Source: Treponema sp. (GTDB lineage: Bacteria; Spirochaetota; Spirochaetia; Treponematales; Breznakiellaceae). Taken from it: a stretch of DNA of 10,929 nt. Below the pieces are notes generated by a model. The model made no database searches. It saw only the letters and a list, made by a program, of their open reading frames with translations, and had not been told where the DNA came from. Location: assembly GCA_031290325.1 (NCBI GenBank), contig JAITNU010000101.1, forward strand, positions 1 to 10,929, in the 5' to 3' direction. The number at the start of each line of letters is the position of its first letter. Positions within the stretch are counted from its first letter, which is position 1. Positions 6,266-10,929 of the stretch are shown here, piece after piece. Both the position numbers and the translations under genes were made by a program.

Positions 6266-8104
6266 CTAGAGCTTATCTATCAGCATCGAACACTTCCCCG
6301 AAGGAATGGGGAGGGTCTTTTTCTTTTTCCCCAGAATGTTAATAGTAAAGTAGTACAGCTTCTCACTTTCCATGTGAATCTCCCAGCCCCTGCCGCTTTT
6401 ATTGGAAAGGATGGTGATCATGTTCTTTTTCAGGGACAGGTTCTCCACCCCCATGATTTCAAGACTGGGGATGATCCAGTCCACGGTCTTCCGGGGGAGG
6501 GAGATAAACAAGCCCACGATGTTTTCTATAGTCAGACAGACCGTGGAAAGGGCATCGTAGGTCAGGTATTGGGACCGGGGAAAATCCGGGTTATCCGGCC
6601 ATTGGGCAGGTCCTTCCCGTAACGGCAGGTAGGCTTCCCAGAGGTTGCCCTTGTGGTGGTTCCCGTTCTGATGGCTGTTGTGGTTGTTCCCCTCAGCAGG
6701 GCCCATAGAATCCAGGACAAAGTAGAGGTGCCTGATGGCACATTCCCGGGCAAAATCCCAACGCTGGTACCGTTCCAGCCCCTTGATCACCATGAAGGTG
6801 AGGTGGGGAAACACGGAGCCTCGATAACCGCCACCATGCTCGTCAAAGGCCGGGTCGTTGACCGCCAGGGTCGGAAAAGGGTGGGGGGTGCCGAACAAGC
6901 GGGGGTCTTGCAGCTTCTCGATGATCCGCTCTGCCTTGTCGTCATTGGGAATTTCCGCCAGGAGGGGCCAGTAGCCAGCTATGGTTTTTACCAGGATATG
7001 CTGCTCATCCTTATCGATATCATAATAAAAGCCGTCATCATTGTTCCACATGAGGGTGTTGATCCGGGTCTTCAGGGAAAAGTACTGCCGTTTGTACTGA
7101 AAACTGGCTTCTTTATCGTTAAGGATATCCGCCAGGGCCGAGAGGTACAGCACATTAATGGCCATCATGGTGTTGAAGTCCATGGGATAGACCGCAGCCT
7201 CCCGCGGGGCGTTCACCATGCCTGTTGCGCTGAGGGGTACCTCGTAGAGACCGTTGGACCGTTTAAACTGGGAATCTATCCATTCAGTATACCGGTGGAG
7301 GACCGGGAGGACTTCCTTAATCCGCTTCTTGTTCGCCGATTTATGGTAGAGGTTGAATTCAGCCCAGGCAAAGAGGGGGAGCCCCAGCCCTTCAGGGTTA
7401 TCCTCGTCAAACACGGGAAGCCCGCTGACCCGATCATAGGCAGACCGGATGGCTCCGTTTGGTTCCTGCCGTTCGTAAAAGATATCCAGGGTCGGATGGG
7501 CCTGATAAATCCGGTTTGAGTAGACCAGGAAAAAAGATGAAAAAATGGCGTCTGCCTGCTGAATCACCGGACTGCCGGGGTAGGAGAAATATTTCCTGCC
7601 GATCAGGGACTTGGGGAGGGATGGTTTTTCACCGGCGGCGTGTTCCATTTCAGGAATTTCAAAGGATGGATACTCCGGAGCGGGATGTTCGCTTGCCGGA
7701 TCCTCAAGCAGCGAATCTTCAGGCGATAACTCCCCGATAGCGTGTTCAATTGCTACGTTTTCCAACAAAGACTCCTCAGGTACCGCAGTTTCAGAGGACA
7801 TTTCAAGATCAAACCAGCATAGTTCTCCAGGAGGATTTTCAAATGAAACCATTTCACTGGGGAGATAGTCAAGCGAAAACACTTGATACTGGGCTTCGTC
7901 TGTTTCAATCGAAGGGGTTTCAGCACCCATTTCAGAGGTGGTTTCAACCACTGGAATTTCAAGTTTTTCCCCCGAAAGTTTTTCCCCGGTGCTTTTTTCA
8001 TTGCTGGTATTCCAGCAATCCTGAATCCATGCCCAGGTTTTATCATATATGTCAACAAAATCCTGATCATAGAAATGAATCTTGGGGAAATCACGTTTTA
8101 TCAC
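6266..8104 (-). CDS. GH63/trehalase-like (alpha/alpha)6 glycoside hydrolase-like protein with acidic insert
   Basis: A 612-residue protein starting at GTG (8104-8102), chosen because AAGGAG (rc of 8110-8115) lies 5 bases ahead. The core has toroid-type glycosidase features: GLPLFAWAEFNLY (about 241-253), GLYEVPLSATGMVNAPR (285-301), YPMDFNTMMAINVLYLSAL (306-324), YRGSVFPHLTFMVIKGLERY (427-446) and GNLWEAYLP (486-494). Glu490 could be the catalytic base. The usual general-acid Asp of the GxDNSPR-type motif appears to be Val297. Residues about 34-162 are an acidic, repetitive insertion between helix WAWIQDCW and IGRKYFSYPG, which otherwise look contiguous. A second low-complexity stretch rich in Asn and His covers 472-487. 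There is no signal peptide, so it should be cytoplasmic. The substrate is unknown; alpha-glucosides or mannosyl/glucosyl compounds are family possibilities. The 3' end lies 5 bp from the convergent acyltransferase gene. Confidence 0.8.
   Translation of the reverse strand: MIKRDFPKIHFYDQDFVDIYDKTWAWIQDCWNTSNEKSTGEKLSGEKLEIPVVETTSEMGAETPSIETDEAQYQVFSLDYLPSEMVSFENPPGELCWFDLEMSSETAVPEESLLENVAIEHAIGELSPEDSLLEDPASEHPAPEYPSFEIPEMEHAAGEKPSLPKSLIGRKYFSYPGSPVIQQADAIFSSFFLVYSNRIYQAHPTLDIFYERQEPNGAIRSAYDRVSGLPVFDEDNPEGLGLPLFAWAEFNLYHKSANKKRIKEVLPVLHRYTEWIDSQFKRSNGLYEVPLSATGMVNAPREAAVYPMDFNTMMAINVLYLSALADILNDKEASFQYKRQYFSLKTRINTLMWNNDDGFYYDIDKDEQHILVKTIAGYWPLLAEIPNDDKAERIIEKLQDPRLFGTPHPFPTLAVNDPAFDEHGGGYRGSVFPHLTFMVIKGLERYQRWDFARECAIRHLYFVLDSMGPAEGNNHNSHQNGNHHKGNLWEAYLPLREGPAQWPDNPDFPRSQYLTYDALSTVCLTIENIVGLFISLPRKTVDWIIPSLEIMGVENLSLKKNMITILSNKSGRGWEIHMESEKLYYFTINILGKKKKTLPIPSGKCSMLIDKL
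6293..6328 (+). terminator. Terminator of the pepT-acyltransferase unit, inside the convergent hydrolase gene
   Basis: CTTCCCC (6293-6299) pairs with GGGGAGG (6308-6314), including one G-U pair, around an 8-base loop. It is followed by the T-rich run TTTTTCTTTTT (6318-6328). The hairpin starts 33 bp after the acyltransferase stop, which is right for a Rho-independent terminator on the plus strand. It lies wholly in the last codons of the hydrolase on the other strand, where the same bases encode the lysine run and TLPIPSG. Confidence 0.65.
7670..7783 (-). repeat. Two tandem 19-residue acidic repeats in the hydrolase insertion
   Basis: Residues 108-126 (VPEESLLENVAIEHAIGEL) and 127-145 (SPEDSLLEDPASEHPAPEY) match at 10 of 19 positions, with the pattern PE-x-SLLE and EH-x-x-x-E kept. 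A shorter third unit with EIPEMEHAAGE follows. Identity is at the protein level; the DNA copies have diverged. Confidence 0.6.
7961..7987 (+). repeat. Direct 12-bp repeat AAGTTTTTCCCC, 15-bp period
   Basis: AAGTTTTTCCCC occurs at 7961-7972 and again at 7976-7987. Read on the minus strand it encodes the duplicated GEKL peptide (residues 40-43 and 45-48) at the start of the hydrolase insertion. The exact match and codon-multiple period suggest slippage or a recent tandem duplication. Confidence 0.7.
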
Positions 8105-8158
8105 ATATACTCCTTAACGTATCCAATCAGCATCAACCTCTGAACCCTCCAAAATCAA

Positions 8159-8173
8159 AAGAGAACTTCTCTT
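8159..8173. promoter_or_regulatory. Perfect 15-bp palindrome, candidate operator
   Basis: AAGAGAA-C-TTCTCTT is a perfect inverted repeat with 7-bp arms and a single central base. It lies in the 162-bp AT-rich region between the divergent hydrolase and GatB-GatD fusion genes, about 20-35 bases downstream of the predicted start of hydrolase transcription. Size and place suit a dimeric repressor operator. As RNA it could form a hairpin only with part of the arms as loop. No regulator gene is in the window. Confidence 0.4.
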
Positions 8174-8200
8174 AGGGATAATTGCACTAATGTTAAATCT

Positions 8201-8230
8201 ATTATACATTCATTGTGGTAAATTTGCTAA
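8201..8230 (-). promoter_or_regulatory. Promoter for the glycoside hydrolase-like gene
   Basis: On the minus strand TATAAT (rc of 8201-8206) is preceded at 18 bp by TTAGCA (rc of 8225-8230; 4 of 6 matches). Transcription would begin near 8194, giving a leader of about 90 bases that contains the palindrome at 8159-8173 and the AAGGAG ribosome binding site. Confidence 0.45.
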
Positions 8231-8248
8231 TATTTTTTTAATTATAAT

Positions 8249-8257
8249 AGGAAGAGG
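8249..8257 (+). promoter_or_regulatory. Ribosome binding site deciding the GTG start of the fusion gene
   Basis: AGGAAGAGG ends 9 bases before the GTG at 8267. This supports GTG as the start and places the first residues (SYISLEVR) in register with the N-terminus of GatB (VIGLEVH), so no N-terminal part appears to be missing. Confidence 0.65.
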
Positions 8258-8266
8258 TAAAGGCCG

Positions 8267-10714
8267 GTGTTTAAGTCCTATATTTCGCTTGAGGTCCGCA
8301 TTTTACTCCTGGCAGGGGTCAAGCCCTTTTGTTCCTGTGGACTCGATTCTGCAGGGCGGTTTTCCACAGAGACCATAGCAGGGGGGAATTTTGCGTCCTG
8401 TCCGGTTTGCCGAGGGGAACCGGGGGCGCTACCCGGTCTTGATCCTCAGGCGGTCAGGAAGGCATGCCTCCTGATCCGGGGATTAGGGGGAACTATAGTG
8501 AAGGAAGCCCCCTATGAACGCAACCTGAGTACCCCGGCCATGCCCGAAGGTCATGCCCTGTCCCGGCTTTCCATACAATTAGGTCTTGATGCGGCCATAG
8601 ACATCATGTTCCACCACCGGAAAAAGCGTATCCTGATTACCGAAATACGCCTTGAAGAGGATACAGGGCGGCTTATCCACGGTAAAGCCCAGGAAACCTG
8701 GATGGATTATTCCCGTGCAGGTATGCCGAGCCTGCGCTTAAGAACAGCGGCGGATTTTGAAATCGGTGAGGAAGCGGAGGTCTTTTTATCCGATTTACGA
8801 AGGCGGATCCAGTACCTGGAACTGATCCCCGGGGTACCGGTGGAAAGCCTGATCCGCTGTAACGCGTATGTGGCTATGGCCCCGTACCCAGAGATCCCGG
8901 AACAGTATGTGAAACTGCGGAATCTCAATTCCTTTAACTTTGTTACCAAGGCGGTGAACGCGGAACTCTTACGGCAAGAAGAGATTATGACCCGCGGAGA
9001 CCAGGTGCTTTCTGAAAGCCGTCTCTGGAATGAGGCAAAAAACACCACCGAATCCTTCCAGATCAGAAAGGGTGATGAGAAACCCCGGCTGAGTATGGTG
9101 GAAGGACTGCCCCCCTTTATCCCCGGCTTGGATATCCTGGAAGCCCTGGATAATTTTATCGTGGAGCTTCCCGAAGGCCGGCGTAACCGTATGATGGACG
9201 AGTACGGACTTACCCAATTTCAGGCTGAATTGGTCTGTGACGAAAAAAGCCGGGCTGATTATGTTGAAAAAAGTATTAGTCTGGGAGCGGATCCCCGGGA
9301 AGCGGCCCAATGGATGGCCTCATATATCATAAAAGAATGTAAGCGCCTGGGCCTTACGGTTACCGAGAGTCCCCTCACACCCAAGCGTTTCGCGGATATT
9401 CTGGCCTTGCTGGCAGAACGGCGGATCCACGGAACCATTGCACGGCAGGTCATTACGACCGTGCTGGAGGAAGACCGGGCCCCGGAGCAGCTTATCCGGG
9501 AGCGGGGCTGGGAACAGCTTACGGACCGGAAAACCATTGAGACTATTGTCAAGTCAGTGATCGATATCAATCCTCAAGAGGTACGGCGTATCCGGGAAGG
9601 AGATGCCGGGCCTATACAGTTTCTCACCGGCTTGGTCATACGGGAAACCGGTGGGCTTGCAGAACCGACCCTGGTGAAGGATGTGCTGAAAGAGCAGCTT
9701 TCGGTTTCTCTGGTGTATGTCCTCTCCATGGGTGGGGCCATTTCAGGCCGTGTGGGAGAAGACGGGACCGTTGAAACCGGGGATGAACGGGTCCTCCGGG
9801 ACCTCCTGTCCCGGCACGCCTCGGGGGACCAGGACACGGATCTTTCCAGGGTCCGGTTTGAATCAATTCAGGTGGGGCGGATCCTCTCAGAGGAGATTGT
9901 GCCTGCCGATTGGGTGGTGCTCATCGAAGCCATCGCGGACAAGCTCAATTCAGGAACCGCCAACGGTATCGTGGTGGCCCACGGTACCGATACCCTGGCC
10001 TATACGGCCCCGCTCCTGTACTGGCTCTTTGCCGACGCCGGCGCCCCCATTGTCCTGGCCGCCTCATCCACTCCGCCGGGAGCTGGTTCTGAAGCGATTC
10101 GGACCATGAAGAAGGCAGTGGCCCTGGCCTTGAGTAAGCCCAAGGGAGTCTACGTGGTTCACGGGGGCAAGGTCTTATCGCCCCTGAACTTGAAATTTGA
10201 ACGGATCGGAAGCGACTGTTTTCGGAACTGGAACATGGCGGTCCCGGTGTTCTCAGGCAGTTCCCTCCTCGCAGGTCCCCTGGAGGCGGATCAGTTTGTC
10301 CTCTCCCAGCTTCTGGAAGACGCGGTCAATTCTATATGCGTCATCCGCATCTACCCCGGGCTTCGCTCAGATTATCTCACCTCCCTCATAGACAAGGGGG
10401 TCAGGAATTTCTTCCTGGAACTCTACGATACAGGCACCGCCGGCTTCCGGGAAGGCCCTTACTCCCTCAAGCGGGTGTTCACCATGGGTAAACGCCGGGG
10501 CATCCGGTTCTACTGTAGTTCCCAGCAGGAGGGGATCGTTGATTTTTCCGGATACACCACATCCCGGGAGCTATGGCGGGAAGGGGCGGTTCCTATGGGC
10601 GCCTACACCACCGAGACTGCGGTGGCCCGGTTCCTCGCCGCCAGCATCATCGCCGATAGTGAGGATGAACGGGCGGCGCTCATGGACAGTGCCGGCCCGG
10701 AATTGATAAAATAG
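8267..10714 (+). CDS. Divergent GatB/GatE-like protein fused to a GatD/asparaginase-like domain; catalytic residues lost
   Basis: One 815-residue chain joins two parts of tRNA-dependent amidotransferases. Residues 1 to about 300 follow the GatB core: SLEVR, FCSC/CPVC (Cys22, 24, 45, 48; zinc site), GEPGALPGLDPQAV (50-63), RLEEDTG, MDYSRAGMP, RNLNSFNFV and RLWNEAK. Residues about 310-478 are the GatB helical and YqeY-like tail. From about 480 a GatD/type I asparaginase domain runs to 815, with SMGGAISG (487-494), AHGTDT (571-576), LK643 and SSQQEGIVDFSGY (751-763). Ordinary GatB phosphorylates Glu- or Asp-tRNA and takes ammonia from a partner. Here Ala491 replaces the nucleophilic Thr of GGTI, though Thr574, Asp575 and Lys643 remain. 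In the GatB site His becomes Arg11, a Lys becomes Arg85, a Glu becomes Arg157, an Asp becomes Asn199, and the DYRYFPEPD motif is lost. A standard transamidase role is therefore doubtful; RNA binding, regulation or a new activity are possible. An amidohydrolase gene follows 42 bp on. Confidence 0.85.
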   Translation: MFKSYISLEVRILLLAGVKPFCSCGLDSAGRFSTETIAGGNFASCPVCRGEPGALPGLDPQAVRKACLLIRGLGGTIVKEAPYERNLSTPAMPEGHALSRLSIQLGLDAAIDIMFHHRKKRILITEIRLEEDTGRLIHGKAQETWMDYSRAGMPSLRLRTAADFEIGEEAEVFLSDLRRRIQYLELIPGVPVESLIRCNAYVAMAPYPEIPEQYVKLRNLNSFNFVTKAVNAELLRQEEIMTRGDQVLSESRLWNEAKNTTESFQIRKGDEKPRLSMVEGLPPFIPGLDILEALDNFIVELPEGRRNRMMDEYGLTQFQAELVCDEKSRADYVEKSISLGADPREAAQWMASYIIKECKRLGLTVTESPLTPKRFADILALLAERRIHGTIARQVITTVLEEDRAPEQLIRERGWEQLTDRKTIETIVKSVIDINPQEVRRIREGDAGPIQFLTGLVIRETGGLAEPTLVKDVLKEQLSVSLVYVLSMGGAISGRVGEDGTVETGDERVLRDLLSRHASGDQDTDLSRVRFESIQVGRILSEEIVPADWVVLIEAIADKLNSGTANGIVVAHGTDTLAYTAPLLYWLFADAGAPIVLAASSTPPGAGSEAIRTMKKAVALALSKPKGVYVVHGGKVLSPLNLKFERIGSDCFRNWNMAVPVFSGSSLLAGPLEADQFVLSQLLEDAVNSICVIRIYPGLRSDYLTSLIDKGVRNFFLELYDTGTAGFREGPYSLKRVFTMGKRRGIRFYCSSQQEGIVDFSGYTTSRELWREGAVPMGAYTTETAVARFLAASIIADSEDERAALMDSAGPELIK

Positions 10715-10756
10715 TAAAGTCCGGGGAAACGCACCTGGAGGGAGGATTTTGTACTT

Positions 10757-10929
10757 ATGATCGACGCACATGTACACATCGGACGGGAAAATGGCCATGA
10801 GTCGTCCCGGGAGCAGATACAGGGGCTTCTCGAAGGCTATGTGACCCAGGGGGTACGGGCGGTACGGGACGGCGGCGATGTCTTGCGCCTCGGATTGGTT
10901 GCGCGGGAGCGTGCGCCGGAACTGGGACT
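10757..10929 (+). CDS. Amidohydrolase-family protein, N-terminal 57 residues (cut by window end)
   Basis: The frame starts at ATG 10757 with a strong GGAGGGAGGA ribosome binding site (10737-10746) 10 bases ahead, and is open to the window end. The peptide MIDAHVHIGREN has the H-x-H metal-binding motif (His5, His7) at the very N-terminus. QGVRAVRDGGDVLRLGL (about 32-48) matches the 'GVTTVRD-GG' segment after the first strand of the metal-dependent amidohydrolase barrel. The family hydrolyses C-N and other bonds in cyclic amides, ureides and amino-acid derivatives. The usual preceding beta-sandwich is absent, as in the shorter TatD-like or PF04909/PF01979 members. It lies 42 bp after the GatB-GatD fusion with no terminator between, so the two are probably co-transcribed. 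Substrate cannot be inferred from this fragment. Confidence 0.75.
   Translation, partial: MIDAHVHIGRENGHESSREQIQGLLEGYVTQGVRAVRDGGDVLRLGLVARERAPELG

Noticed and set aside
6653..7519. A 288-codon plus-strand frame opposite the hydrolase
   Set aside because: It is antisense to a well-supported gene with conserved motifs, has no ribosome binding site, and its translation resembles no family. It is a by-product of biased codon use.
8182..8210. TTGCAC ... TACATT as a promoter for the fusion gene
   Set aside because: Spacing is 17 bp but the matches are only 3 of 6 and 4 of 6 in an AT-rich stretch, where such hits are common by chance.
8243..8248. TATAAT as -10 box for the GatB-GatD fusion gene
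   Set aside because: It abuts the ribosome binding site at 8249, so transcripts would begin within or just after that site. No -35 box stands at proper spacing (TTGCTA at 8224 gives only 13 bp).
1..10929. tRNA, rRNA, CRISPR array or riboswitch
   Set aside because: I saw no regularly spaced repeats, cloverleaf-like segment or known riboswitch core. The intergenic gaps are short (at most 162 bp).

Overview
The window looks like a bacterial chromosome, most likely a host-associated spirochaete of the Treponema type. This rests on family resemblance only: a beta-barrel porin remnant, a ferredoxin-linked 2-oxoacid oxidoreductase, a GH63-like hydrolase and a transposase resembling ISAzo13 elements. 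There is no rRNA, tRNA or other marker to fix the taxon. Most genes use G+C-rich codons. The left edge and the intergenic region at 8105-8266 are clearly AT-rich.

Layout. (1) 1 to about 170: the 5' end of a transposase gene with its promoter, running off the left edge. (2) About 172-1304: an outer-membrane beta-barrel gene that has lost its 5' end, has a frameshift near 300 and an in-frame TAG at 444. It ends in a hairpin terminator at 1318-1347. (3) 4018 to 1419, minus strand: a four-gene operon (ferredoxin-like delta, alpha, TPP-binding beta, gamma) for a 2-oxoacid:ferredoxin oxidoreductase, most like the branched-chain (VOR) type. Its genes overlap or almost touch. (4) 4106-6260, plus strand: peptidase T followed 4 bp later by a glycerolipid acyltransferase-like protein. 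(5) 8104 to 6266, minus strand: an (alpha/alpha)6 glycoside hydrolase-like protein with a large acidic repetitive insertion. It converges on the acyltransferase gene with only 5 bp between them. (6) 8267-10714, plus strand: an 815-residue fusion of a divergent GatB/GatE-like protein and a GatD/asparaginase-like protein, followed after 42 bp by the start of an amidohydrolase gene that leaves the window.

Working together. Peptidase T can release amino acids from small peptides, and the divergent oxidoreductase can oxidatively decarboxylate the branched-chain 2-oxoacids made from them to acyl-CoA, reducing ferredoxin. The two sets fit a peptide- and amino-acid-fermenting anaerobe. The link is inferred from adjacency.

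Most notable: the GatB-GatD fusion lacks the first catalytic threonine of the asparaginase half (Ala491) and most residues of the GatB ATP/Mg site, but keeps the four cysteines of the GatB zinc site and the C-terminal helical and YqeY-like region. It is unlikely to be an ordinary tRNA amidotransferase and, with the downstream amidohydrolase, is the best candidate here for an undescribed function.
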